From positions 1 through 64,000 of the forward strand of contig JAGFNJ010000021.1 in assembly GCA_017592775.1 (NCBI GenBank): DNA of 64,000 nt, given 5' to 3'. The position numbers were made by a program, and so were the translations under genes. Below are positions 1-6,942 of this stretch, piece after piece (the stretch's first letter is position 1; the number at the start of each line of letters is the position of its first letter). The notes below the pieces were generated by a model. It saw only the letters and a list, made by a program, of their open reading frames with translations, was not told the DNA's origin and made no database searches. This DNA is from Candidatus Accumulibacter conexus (GTDB taxonomy: Bacteria > Pseudomonadota > Gammaproteobacteria > Burkholderiales > Rhodocyclaceae).

Positions 1-44
1 ACCATTTCTTTGTGCTTCTCCAGCTTCCGTTTCGCCTCACCCAT
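1..44 (-). CDS. Partial 5' end of an unidentified small protein, running off the left edge
   Basis: An ATG at 44 on the minus strand opens a frame reading MGEAKRKLEKHKEM before the window ends. An AGAGGT element just upstream could be its ribosome binding site. The short, lysine-rich, coiled-coil-like start resembles the first residues of several small hypothetical proteins, but 14 codons cannot identify a family. It would be transcribed away from vapBC. Sequence from beyond the edge is needed to confirm that the frame stays open. Confidence 0.35.
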   Translation of the reverse strand, partial: MGEAKRKLEKHKEM

Positions 45-220
45 TTGGTGACCTCTATCGTCCGTCAACAAGCCACACATTGCCTGAGGTTCAGCCGGTT
101 TGCACGCTGGCAACTGCGGTTTTTAGGATCATTGCGCAGTTGCTGGCCGAGGTCCTCTTCCTGCACCCTGTGGACAGCGCATCGTCAACGAAGCGCTGCA
201 GGCGATTTCCTGTCGACTGG
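45..220. other. Intergenic stretch, nothing recognised
   Basis: I see no supported gene, repeat or RNA between the partial gene at the left edge and the stop codon of vapC. Short plus-strand frames here have no recognisable protein features. Confidence 0.4.
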
Positions 221-658
221 TCACAGGCCTTGAGCCAGGCCGAGTTCCAGAGTCAGGCCGAGGCGCTGTGCGTTGACACCCTGCCTGCGATCCAGGGTAG
301 CAAATCGCCGAACGCCCAGGTCCTGCGCGACGGCAATGTGCAGGGCGTCTGCGCCGCGAAGCCCCTGCTCAAAATCATCCACCAGTACCGCCGCTGAGCG
401 GTAGGCAACCCGCGAGACGGGTACCAGCGTCAGGCCACCGGCAGCGAGTCGTTCGAACAAAGCCAGCACGTCACTGGCCTGCCGGCGGAGCAGTTGACCG
501 GTCCGGGTCTTGAGGGCAATGGCGCTGTGGAACTCGGTCAATGTCCAGTCGGCACTGACCGGTGTCTCGGAGAGATCTTCGAACCACCGTTCCACCCGGG
601 CCGTTCCTGTCTCCGGTGTCAACAAGGCCACCCAGACGCTGGTGTCAGCGTAGATCAT
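221..658 (-). CDS. vapC: VapC-type PIN-domain toxin (ribonuclease)
   Basis: This 145-residue protein has the PIN-domain layout: D5 in the opening IYADTSVW strand, E42, D104 in the GADALH motif and D123 in TLDRR. These are the usual four acidic Mg2+ ligands of VapC ribonucleases, and the length is typical. VapC toxins cut tRNA or rRNA when their antitoxin is degraded. The start codon shares one base with the stop of the upstream antitoxin gene (TGATG), so the pair is translationally coupled. The cut RNA cannot be read from sequence. Confidence 0.88.
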   Translation of the reverse strand: MIYADTSVWVALLTPETGTARVERWFEDLSETPVSADWTLTEFHSAIALKTRTGQLLRRQASDVLALFERLAAGGLTLVPVSRVAYRSAAVLVDDFEQGLRGADALHIAVAQDLGVRRFATLDRRQGVNAQRLGLTLELGLAQGL

Positions 659-912
659 CAGAAACGATCGGATTCCCGCATGGCCTCGACAACCGGTTCG
701 CCCATCGGCAGATGGGCGCGCAGTGCCTGCACCTGTTGCACGAACGCCGCCTTGTCAAACAGCTCCATTGCCATCGGTCGCAGGCGCAGATCGCCCGTCG
801 CCGTGACTTCGATTTCCAGAGCGTCGCCGGCCTTGACATGCGCCTGACGGGCGCACTCGCCAGGAATGCGTACCGCCAGGCTGTTTCCCCATTTGGCGAG
901 ATGTACTTTCAT
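658..912 (-). CDS. vapB: VapB-type AbrB/MazE-fold antitoxin
   Basis: This 84-residue protein starts MKVHLAKWGNSLAVRIP, the classic swapped-hairpin AbrB/SpoVT DNA-binding signature of MazE/VapB antitoxins. The C-terminal half (FDKAAFVQQVQALRAHLP and onward) would wrap and block the toxin. I chose the ATG at 912 rather than longer upstream starts because the AbrB motif begins there and a strong GGAGGAG lies 6-7 bases upstream. It overlaps vapC by one base. VapB proteins usually repress their own operon together with VapC; an imperfect inverted repeat upstream fits this. Confidence 0.87.
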   Translation of the reverse strand: MKVHLAKWGNSLAVRIPGECARQAHVKAGDALEIEVTATGDLRLRPMAMELFDKAAFVQQVQALRAHLPMGEPVVEAMRESDRF

Positions 913-929
913 GCACCGCTCCTCCGCGA

Positions 930-949
930 TGTATAGCCGCGTATCTACA
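930..949 (-). promoter_or_regulatory. Imperfect inverted repeat upstream of vapB, possible autoregulatory operator
   Basis: On the minus strand this reads TGTAGATACGCGGCTATACA, with TGTA/TACA ends and partial internal symmetry, 18 bases upstream of the vapB start. AbrB-type antitoxins often bind such elements over their own promoter. The symmetry is imperfect and no clear -35 box was identified, so this is inference. Confidence 0.35.
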
Positions 950-1061
950 ATATCATGCCGGGCCGTTCCTGAACATGATCCGGCGCGAGAACGTTTTCGG
1001 TCGCTTGCTCTGGCTGTAGCCGACGGTCGACCCGGCGGCGTCCGGCGATGCGATGACGCAT

Positions 1062-1086
1062 GAAAAAGCCCCGCCGCAGCGGGGCT
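1062..1086 (-). terminator. Rho-independent terminator of the PEP-CTERM gene
   Basis: On the minus strand an 8-bp perfect stem AGCCCCGC/GCGGGGCT with a 4-base loop is followed by TTTTT. It lies 23 bases after the stop codon of the PEP-CTERM gene and is a textbook intrinsic terminator. Confidence 0.88.
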
Positions 1087-1108
1087 CAATGGAGCGGCAG
1101 AGGTTCGC

Positions 1109-1843
1109 CTACTGCTTGCGGCGCGAAGCCACCATGCCGATGAGGCCGAGACCGAGGATCGCCAGCGTGCCCGGCTCGGGAACGTCGAATTCCTGCTTGA
1201 TCTTGCCCTCCAGGGCGGCCTGGAATTCTGCAAAGTTCAAGGCGCTGCCGAAGTCGGTCCCGGCGCCGGCAACCCAGGCGCAGCTGGCTGCGGCGCCGAT
1301 GCCAAGGCAATTGACCGAGTCGACGGGGCTGGGCGTGACGGCGTTGGCGGCGACATTGGGGTCGGAGCCGCTGTTGTTGAATCCGTCGGTGGTGACGTCG
1401 ATCAGCAACTTGATGTCGGACTGGAGGGAGTTCTCATAGGCGACCAGAGCGTTTGCGGAAGCGGTGACCGCATCGCCGATCGCCGTCGCGCCGGTGTTGA
1501 TGCCGCCGCGACCAGGATTGAGGCCACTGATGGCCGCGGTCAGGTTCGCCAGAACGCCGGCATTGGTGATCTCCTGCGTCGCGAAGAACTGCGAGAAGTT
1601 GGCGCCGAAGATGCCGCCACCAATCGCCACCTGGCCAAAGAGGGACGGGGTCGCGGCGAAGATATTGTTCAGCGCGTTGACGTAGGAGTTGACCTGAGTC
1701 GTAAAGTCGGCGCCACTGATGCTCCCCGAGCCGTCCATCGTCAGGTACAGGGCGGTGGTCGGGGCGGCCTGCGCGCTGCTGACGCCGAAGGCGAGTACGG
1801 CTGTGGCGAGGATGGACTTGACTGCATGTTTGATGGGTTTCAT
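1109..1843 (-). CDS. Secreted PEP-CTERM protein with von Willebrand factor A-like domain
   Basis: This 244-residue protein has an N-terminal signal peptide (lysine-rich start, hydrophobic core, SAQA cleavage region near residue 27). The body resembles a VWA domain, with a DGSGSI metal-site-like loop near residue 37 and a LLIDVTTDG strand. It ends VPEPGTLAILGLGLIGMVASRRKQ-like: PEP motif, hydrophobic helix, basic tail, which is the exosortase/PEP-CTERM sorting signal. Such proteins are processed by EpsH/XrtA exosortases and are associated with extracellular polysaccharide and floc formation. The ATG at 1843 was chosen for its GGAG upstream and for the signal peptide directly after it. The exosortase gene is not in this window. 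Confidence 0.85.
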   Translation of the reverse strand: MKPIKHAVKSILATAVLAFGVSSAQAAPTTALYLTMDGSGSISGADFTTQVNSYVNALNNIFAATPSLFGQVAIGGGIFGANFSQFFATQEITNAGVLANLTAAISGLNPGRGGINTGATAIGDAVTASANALVAYENSLQSDIKLLIDVTTDGFNNSGSDPNVAANAVTPSPVDSVNCLGIGAAASCAWVAGAGTDFGSALNFAEFQAALEGKIKQEFDVPEPGTLAILGLGLIGMVASRRKQ

Positions 1844-1920
1844 GTTCTTTCTCCGCAATGGCGAGTGGTCGGTCTGGGTTGAAGTGGGCTGGGAAAGACT
1901 CCTTTGCCTGCGAGCACCAA

Positions 1921-1936
1921 AGCACGATCCGTGCCA
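1921..1936 (-). promoter_or_regulatory. Sigma-54 (RpoN) type -24/-12 promoter for the PEP-CTERM gene
   Basis: The minus strand reads TGGCACGGATCGTGCT, which has the GG-N10-GC spacing and a perfect TGGCACG -24 element of sigma-54 promoters; the -12 element is GTGCT rather than TTGCA. It lies about 78 bases upstream of the start codon. A TTGCGCAA palindrome at 1968-1975, further upstream, could belong to an enhancer site. RpoN with the PrsK/PrsR two-component system is known to control PEP-CTERM genes in related floc-forming betaproteobacteria. Confidence 0.65.
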
Positions 1937-2180
1937 TGCAACGTATGCGATTGATCCAAAAAACTTATTGCGCAACAGAGAGAGTGCCGCATAGCATCAA
2001 TGTAAGTTATGTCGACAGCCGGTAGCTGCAGCGGGAACCATGCAGGGCGATCTGAGCGAAGCTGCAAGGCCGATCGGCTGCTGCCGCCCGGCCCATGAGA
2101 AGCGCATGCGCCGACCCGTCCGGTGCGCCAGCCGGAAAGGGGTCGCCGCCTCGGCCAATGATCGCTGCCCTTTGCCTGGC

Positions 2181-2361
2181 GGGTCAGCGCCATGAACAGC
2201 TCCGGCAGCCGCTGCGGCAGCCGTTCGTTGCGGTCGATCACCGAGTAGCGGTGACCGAAATCGTGCACCTCGCCGTCAGCGCAGCCGTGTTCGCCGTAGA
2301 GCAGCGCGCGCGACAGCTCGGCCGAGCGATCGCGCAGCTGCGGGTCGCAGGCGCCGGCTAG
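2181..2361 (-). pseudogene. cbbO: Scar of cbbO: internal fragment fused to the 3' end
   Basis: Read on the minus strand, one frame first gives AGACDPQLRDRSAELSRALL-YGEHGCADG, matching an internal part of CbbO encoded near 23205-23295 (AGACDPQRFSCLRHRLAMLS, GEHGHADG). It then jumps to FGHRYSVIDRNERLPQRLPE and LFMALTR, matching the extreme C-terminus of CbbO encoded at 22027-22120. By eye the 3' part is about 93 percent identical at DNA level over 80 bases and the internal part about 80 percent. The stop codon is lost. The rest of the 1844-2418 interval holds the PEP-CTERM promoter and no other recognisable gene. Confidence 0.82.
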
Positions 2362-2418
2362 GTCCGGGAATGCCGGATCCGTTGGCGAATCGCCTGTCCC
2401 GGGAGCCGGATGGCCCCG

Positions 2419-3114
2419 TCAGCCACCCATCGCGACATGATCCAACCGGTTCCATTGCAGCGCCCGCTGCCGCCAGTGCCCGGCAATTTGCTGCGTGAAA
2501 TCCGCCCGCACCAGCTTGGCCCTCGACTGCAGCCAGGAATCGTCCTCGCGCCGGACGATGACGCCCTCCAGCTGTCCGTCGCGAAAGGCACTCCGGCCAT
2601 CCATCACCAGTTGCTGCAACGCCTGCAGGCAGCACCGGCCACGCAGCAGCGAGGGAACGGTACACAGGCCCAGGCTCCCGGCCCATCGGTCACGCCGCTC
2701 GGTGCTCCAGAAGCGGCCGGCTTGGACGTCGTAAACATCGAAGAGCAACCACCAGTCGGGCAGGGCCGTGTAAGCAAGTGAGTGGCGCGCCGCGCACCAC
2801 TCCCCGAAGGCGACAAGATGTTCGCCAAGTGCATCGAACAATGCCTCCTCGCGCGGCGCCAGCCACTGAACCAGACGCGCGAACTGCCCGGCATGGGGTG
2901 CATCGAGGTAATGCCCACGGTTCTGAGCGCGGAGGACGCCATCCGGAGAAACCGAGAATCCGAGATTGGCGCCATCGAGCTTTTCTTCCACCACCACCGG
3001 CTCTGCGAGCAGAGCATCAGCCTCGACGACAGACAGCACCTTGTCGTCGCGCGGGATGCCGCCTCGCATCCAAGCCAGGTGCGGCGTGTGCGGAAAGCGG
3101 AAAAAGGCGCTCAT
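2419..3114 (-). CDS. RNA ligase-family nucleotidyltransferase
   Basis: This 231-residue protein carries the covalent nucleotidyltransferase motifs in order: motif I EEKLDG with nucleophile K45, motif III FGEW near 103-106, motif IIIa WLLFDVYDV at 122-130, motif IV EGVIVRR at 183-189 and motif V KLVRADF at 200-206. It has no extra DNA-ligase domains, so it is closest to Rnl2/DRB0094-like RNA ligases that seal nicked or broken RNA with ATP. It overlaps the PIN gene by 4 bp (ATGA) and is the last gene of a three-gene operon with an AAA ATPase. An RNA-repair role, for example resealing RNA cut by the PIN protein or by phage attack, is inferred. Confidence 0.8.
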   Translation of the reverse strand: MSAFFRFPHTPHLAWMRGGIPRDDKVLSVVEADALLAEPVVVEEKLDGANLGFSVSPDGVLRAQNRGHYLDAPHAGQFARLVQWLAPREEALFDALGEHLVAFGEWCAARHSLAYTALPDWWLLFDVYDVQAGRFWSTERRDRWAGSLGLCTVPSLLRGRCCLQALQQLVMDGRSAFRDGQLEGVIVRREDDSWLQSRAKLVRADFTQQIAGHWRQRALQWNRLDHVAMGG

Positions 3115-3650
3115 GGCCTGGGTGGCAAAGCCGGCAGATCACGTTCCGGAAACTTCTTCGCGTAGAACCGCTCGACGTCGGCCGGACAGAGAAAATGGAC
3201 CAGAATGCCTTGGGCTGCCAGTTGCGGCCACCAGTCCAGCCACTTGCTGTCGGCCCCCTGCCAGATCGGCGGCTTGTCGGGATGCGCGTTCGCCACGGCG
3301 GCGAATTTCCTGTCGGGAGGGTCGAAACGCTCCTCCAGCAACGGATCGGGGAACTCTACGAAACGGTCCGGCCCGGTCTCCGTGATCGGCACACGGCACA
3401 CGCGGCTGGTATTGGAGTGATTCTGCAGCAGCCACTTGAGGAAGGCGTCACCCACCCCCTTTGGCTCATTCGGATACGTCCTGTTTTGGTACTCGCCGAG
3501 AATGCGGTAACCATCGTCGATCACCACCATGCCGGACCGCTGCCTGGCCAGCAGCGCGCTGACGCAAGCTTCACGGCAGTTGCAGGAGACGTCCTGATGC
3601 CTGCCGTTGGCTACCAGCAACACGTTGGTATCGATCACCACCGGCGTCAT
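3111..3650 (-). CDS. PIN-domain putative ribonuclease coupled to an AAA ATPase
   Basis: This 179-residue protein opens with VVIDTNVLL (D7), followed by E53 in GEY, D113 in PDRKFAAVA and D134. This spacing of acidic residues matches a PIN-fold nuclease, although the protein is longer than VapC toxins and the pattern differs from the VapC at 221-658. It is coupled by 4-bp overlaps to the AAA ATPase upstream and the RNA ligase downstream, and no AbrB-type antitoxin is adjacent. The arrangement suggests a nuclease effector controlled by the ATPase. DNA rather than RNA cutting cannot be excluded. Confidence 0.72.
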   Translation of the reverse strand: MTPVVIDTNVLLVANGRHQDVSCNCREACVSALLARQRSGMVVIDDGYRILGEYQNRTYPNEPKGVGDAFLKWLLQNHSNTSRVCRVPITETGPDRFVEFPDPLLEERFDPPDRKFAAVANAHPDKPPIWQGADSKWLDWWPQLAAQGILVHFLCPADVERFYAKKFPERDLPALPPRP

Positions 3651-5026
3651 GCCGTCTCCCCCGCGGCCTGACGCCTGATCGCCTCAAGAGTGCGCGCCGC
3701 GATGTCGCCCATTTCGTCGCCAAAGAAGTTGACTGGCCAGTTTTCGATCTCACCGAAGACATTGAGGCGCAATGCCTCCAGATCCGCGCTCGCACCTTCG
3801 CGCTTGACGAAATACACCGCGACGTCGCTCGCCTCGATCCGGCGCTCCGCGACCCGGCGCTGCAGACGCGTGAGGAAATGCTCGGAGTGCGTCTCGATGA
3901 TCAACTGGGTGCCGCGGGCGCTGCCGCTCTCGTTGGACTGCACCGCGCTGATGAAGGCATCCGCCAGGTTGGCCTGGGCCGAAGGATGCAGATGGATTTC
4001 CGGTTGCTCCATCCAGACCACCGAATTGGGCGGGGAGTAGAAAGCCTGGACCAGCGCGGGCAGCACCTGCGAGACACCCACGCCGACGTCCGTCAGCTTG
4101 ACCACTGGCGACCTGGCATGGGTCCGTACCAGAACCTCGTATTCCTTTCGCCCCTCGGCCACCGGGTGGACCGCGAAACTGTCGATGACCCCCAGGTCGC
4201 GCAACCAGCCAGCGATGAACACGTCAAACGGCTGCAGCAACTGCCTCGGAGCGCGGTTCAGCTTGCGCCCCTGCCCGGTCGCCGCCAGCAGCGCGGCGAT
4301 CGCATGCTCACCAAGCGCTCCGACATGCGGCGGCGTCTCGCCCGACCACTGGTAGACACGGCGTGCCGGCTCGCGCAGCGGTCCGAGGTAGTACAGCCGC
4401 TCCAGCATTTCTTCGGCCTGCAACGCAAAGTCGGCCAGGAAGTCGGCATTCTGATAGCGAAGGAGCGTGCGGTCGGCAAAGCGGTAAAACTTCTCCGGTG
4501 GTTCCAGCGGCCACTTGCGGCCCATTGCCATCACCAGCTTCAGCGGTTCGCAGTCGAGCGACGTCCTGTCGCCACGCCGATGCGTCACCGCCAGTGACTC
4601 GGCGTCGCCCTGCAACAGCCGATACGCAAACGACTCGGTCTCGGGCTGGGCGTTCTTGTCCGCGCGCAGCGTCGACGACAACTCCAGTTCGCTACCCTTG
4701 AACACTTCCGACGAATTCAACGGGTTCCTGACGGTCAATACCTGCCGCAGCCGCCAGCGGAGGGAAAACATGATCTTCTGGCCCAGATCATGTCCATGGA
4801 CGCAATCGGCGAAGGTGCCCAAGTCGATCAGGGAATTCTGGTCCCCCAGGTGCAAGGCGCGCTTGCGGTCAGCCAACTGCACCGTCTGCTTCAGGGCCAG
4901 CAGAAGGTGGCCAAGGCTCGACTTGCCGGAACTGTTGGTGCCGAAGATCACGGTCAAGGGTGCGAGCGGAACCATCTCGGTGTCCTTCCACGCCTTGAAG
5001 TTCTGAATCTGCATCCGGGTCAGCAT
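3647..5026 (-). CDS. AAA15/21-type ATPase with C-terminal DUF3696
   Basis: This 459-residue SMC/OLD-like ATPase has Walker A GTNSSGKS at 29-36, a signature-like VGVGVSQVLP segment, and Walker B VVWMEQPEIHLHP. A LIIETHSEH switch follows. The C-terminus (NVFGEIENWPVNFFGDEMGDI) is typical of DUF3696. An AGGAG sits 6 bases before the ATG at 5026. OLD-like ATPases paired with a small nuclease are a recurring anti-phage layout in which the ATPase senses the infection and releases the effector. Here the partners are a PIN protein and an RNA ligase. No TOPRIM domain is present in this protein. Confidence 0.82.
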   Translation of the reverse strand: MLTRMQIQNFKAWKDTEMVPLAPLTVIFGTNSSGKSSLGHLLLALKQTVQLADRKRALHLGDQNSLIDLGTFADCVHGHDLGQKIMFSLRWRLRQVLTVRNPLNSSEVFKGSELELSSTLRADKNAQPETESFAYRLLQGDAESLAVTHRRGDRTSLDCEPLKLVMAMGRKWPLEPPEKFYRFADRTLLRYQNADFLADFALQAEEMLERLYYLGPLREPARRVYQWSGETPPHVGALGEHAIAALLAATGQGRKLNRAPRQLLQPFDVFIAGWLRDLGVIDSFAVHPVAEGRKEYEVLVRTHARSPVVKLTDVGVGVSQVLPALVQAFYSPPNSVVWMEQPEIHLHPSAQANLADAFISAVQSNESGSARGTQLIIETHSEHFLTRLQRRVAERRIEASDVAVYFVKREGASADLEALRLNVFGEIENWPVNFFGDEMGDIAARTLEAIRRQAAGETA

Positions 5027-5065
5027 GACGGCTCCTTTCGTTCAGCGGGCATTATGCAGCGCATC

Positions 5066-5150
5066 TCACACCGCCCGCATTGGGCAGCGGTTGCGGTATT
5101 CGCCGAGTTCGCGGGTTTCATTCCTGTCGAGGACGCACAGCAGCTTCGGC
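5066..5150 (-). pseudogene. Scar of the adenine methylase 3' end
   Basis: On the minus strand this reads KLLCVLDRNETRELGEYRNR and then a stop. It matches the end of the intact methylase encoded at about 8215-8290 (TFRVLKNNETRQFGEYRTRR). At DNA level roughly 79 percent identity is visible over the core (compare 5091-5137 with 8227-8273). No start or upstream methylase sequence remains, because the HNH gene stops at 5194. The scar lies directly ahead of the AAA-PIN-ligase operon, just as the intact methylase lies directly ahead of the AAA-DUF4276-HNH cassette. Confidence 0.72.
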
Positions 5151-5193
5151 GCTTGCCGACCGCAAGAACGATGGCTGCGGGCAGAAGCTTCGT

Positions 5194-6339
5194 TCATCGA
5201 CGGAAGAGCTGCCGACGATGCCAGGCAAGGTAGCCGATGTGTGGCGCGGCCAACTCCGCCAGCCGCCAGCCCGGCTGCACCCCAAGCCGCACCTGCTGCT
5301 CGCCCGACAGTTCAGGGCTCACCAGCAGCCCGCCATCGTCGTCGAAGCTGATCCAGCCGCCATCGAACAGCGCATCCAGCTGCGGCGCCAGCAACAGGCC
5401 ATTGAACACGTCGAGACGCTCGGCGTCGCTGTCGCACTGCGCCCAGGGCCTGATGTGCGAGGCGCGCAACAGCGGCAGAACGTCGAGCCCGGTGACGGCG
5501 CAGCGCCCTTGCCAATAATCGATCAGCGACTGGCGGAAAATGTCCTGCCCGAGACGCTGGATGACCAGGCGCTCGGCTTCGGTCGTCGCCGGCAGCGCCT
5601 GCGTCTCTCGCCGGAAGGCCGCGGCGCCCTCGCCGGCCAGCAGTCGCGCCACCGCGCCGGCTCTCTGCAGCAGCGCGTGCAGGGCCTCGTAACCAGGCAC
5701 CGAGTCGAAAATAGCCGGCCAGTCGCCGGTGGACCGCAGCAGCGGCAGCCCGCGGTCGGCCGCCACCTTCTGCGCCCACGTGCGGGACGACAGGCCAACC
5801 CGAAACGTCTCCGCTGCCAGGACATGAACCGCCAGCGTGTCGGCGAAGGCGGTCGAGCGAAACACCAGCCAGCCGCCGTGCCGCTCCGGCGTGCGGTCGA
5901 AACCCCCGTCCTGCGCTGCCTTCTCGATGCGGGCCGCGACCAGCGCGCCGGGCGCGGCTACAACGGCGCTGGCCGTCTCCCTGTCACCCCGCCGAAACAT
6001 CTGCCAGGCGCCGAGGAAGGCTGCCAGGTCGCGGTGCGACCCGAAGGCCAGCCCGACCGGGTAGCTGCCGCGCTGGCCGGAAACGGTGCGCTCGCGCCGG
6101 GTGGCAGCATGGCCGCCCAGCCATTGCGACAGTTCACGTTCCGTCCGGCCGAGCAGCGGCGCCAGCGCCTTCGGCGCAAGGCCGATTTCCACCGCGTTGC
6201 CCGCCGCGTTGCCGGAAAAATACACGGCGCAGGTCTGGTTGGCGCCGGCGACCAGCCGGAAGTTGCCGTTGGCCATCGGGCGACGGCTGCCGAGCCCTGC
6301 GAAGGCATCGAGGATGAGGTTCTCCAGTTCGCGGCTCAT
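5194..6339 (-). CDS. HNH endonuclease (HNH_2-like)
   Basis: This 381-residue protein has an uncharacterised N-terminal region and an HNH module near residues 265-330: RCAVTGLDVLPLLRASHIRPW, then ERLDVFNGLLLAPQLDALFD. The first His, the central Asn and the following LDALFD are the hallmarks of this HNH subfamily, which is common in restriction and defence loci. It starts 6 bases after the stop of the DUF4276 gene, so it is very likely the third gene of that cassette and probably its DNA-cutting effector. The N-terminal half may hold a sensing or modification-reading domain, but I do not recognise it. Confidence 0.8.
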   Translation of the reverse strand: MSRELENLILDAFAGLGSRRPMANGNFRLVAGANQTCAVYFSGNAAGNAVEIGLAPKALAPLLGRTERELSQWLGGHAATRRERTVSGQRGSYPVGLAFGSHRDLAAFLGAWQMFRRGDRETASAVVAAPGALVAARIEKAAQDGGFDRTPERHGGWLVFRSTAFADTLAVHVLAAETFRVGLSSRTWAQKVAADRGLPLLRSTGDWPAIFDSVPGYEALHALLQRAGAVARLLAGEGAAAFRRETQALPATTEAERLVIQRLGQDIFRQSLIDYWQGRCAVTGLDVLPLLRASHIRPWAQCDSDAERLDVFNGLLLAPQLDALFDGGWISFDDDGGLLVSPELSGEQQVRLGVQPGWRLAELAAPHIGYLAWHRRQLFRR

Positions 6340-6345
6340 TGCGTG

Positions 6346-6942
6346 TCAGCCCGTCGTTCCGATCACCGCCAAGGCACGCTCGCACTCTTCGACGAACTTG
6401 CGGAACGATCGGCTGCCGGCAATTGCCGCTTCGATATCCAGCACGGCGGTCAACGCCGGCTGGTCGCTGACCTCGTGGTAACGCCCGTTCCGAATGCGCT
6501 GACAGAGCCAGCCTTTGGCGTCCCTGACCGCTTCGGCATCGCGCGGTGCCTGGAGATCATCCGGCAACCCGCGCCTGCCTGCGAGCGAATCCGCTCCAGC
6601 CAAGAGCCAGGCCTCGTACTCGTGATTGGCGATCACCACTGAAGAATGCACATGCGGAACAATCGCGGCGACGCGCGCAGCCAGCTCTTGAGCGAGTTCC
6701 ACCGGACAATCGTCATCAGCGTCGAGCAACACGAGGATAACGCCGTCGCCAGCCTTGGCAGCGGCGAGCAGGACTTGACGTCGAAACTCCTCGTCCCGCC
6801 GAATGAATCGGTCGCGATGGACGCGAATCGGAACCCCGACCTTCAGGTCGAACATCCCCCTCGCCAAGGCGATGCGCCGCAACAGGACCGGGACCGCCCG
6901 CACCTCGCCGTCGCCCTCGACGATGCAGACGACCGTCGTCAC
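6346..6942 (-). CDS. DUF4276 / TOPRIM-like protein
   Basis: The product is 198 residues from a GTG start that overlaps the upstream AAA gene by 4 bp (GTGA). It has IVEGDGE with E9 near the start and VLLDADDD with D74 and D76, the E and DxD pattern of TOPRIM folds as seen in DUF4276 proteins. Much longer upstream extensions of this frame run antisense-like through the AAA gene and were ignored. OLD-family systems pair an ABC-type ATPase with a TOPRIM nuclease, and here the two are separate coupled genes. Nuclease activity is inferred from the fold. Confidence 0.75.
   Translation of the reverse strand: MTTVVCIVEGDGEVRAVPVLLRRIALARGMFDLKVGVPIRVHRDRFIRRDEEFRRQVLLAAAKAGDGVILVLLDADDDCPVELAQELAARVAAIVPHVHSSVVIANHEYEAWLLAGADSLAGRRGLPDDLQAPRDAEAVRDAKGWLCQRIRNGRYHEVSDQPALTAVLDIEAAIAGSRSFRKFVEECERALAVIGTTG

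Noticed and set aside
3111-3650. Reading the PIN gene as a second VapC with a hidden antitoxin
   Set aside because: The protein is longer and has different motif spacing. Its upstream neighbour is an ATPase overlapping by 4 bp, and no AbrB, RHH or Phd-like gene fits.
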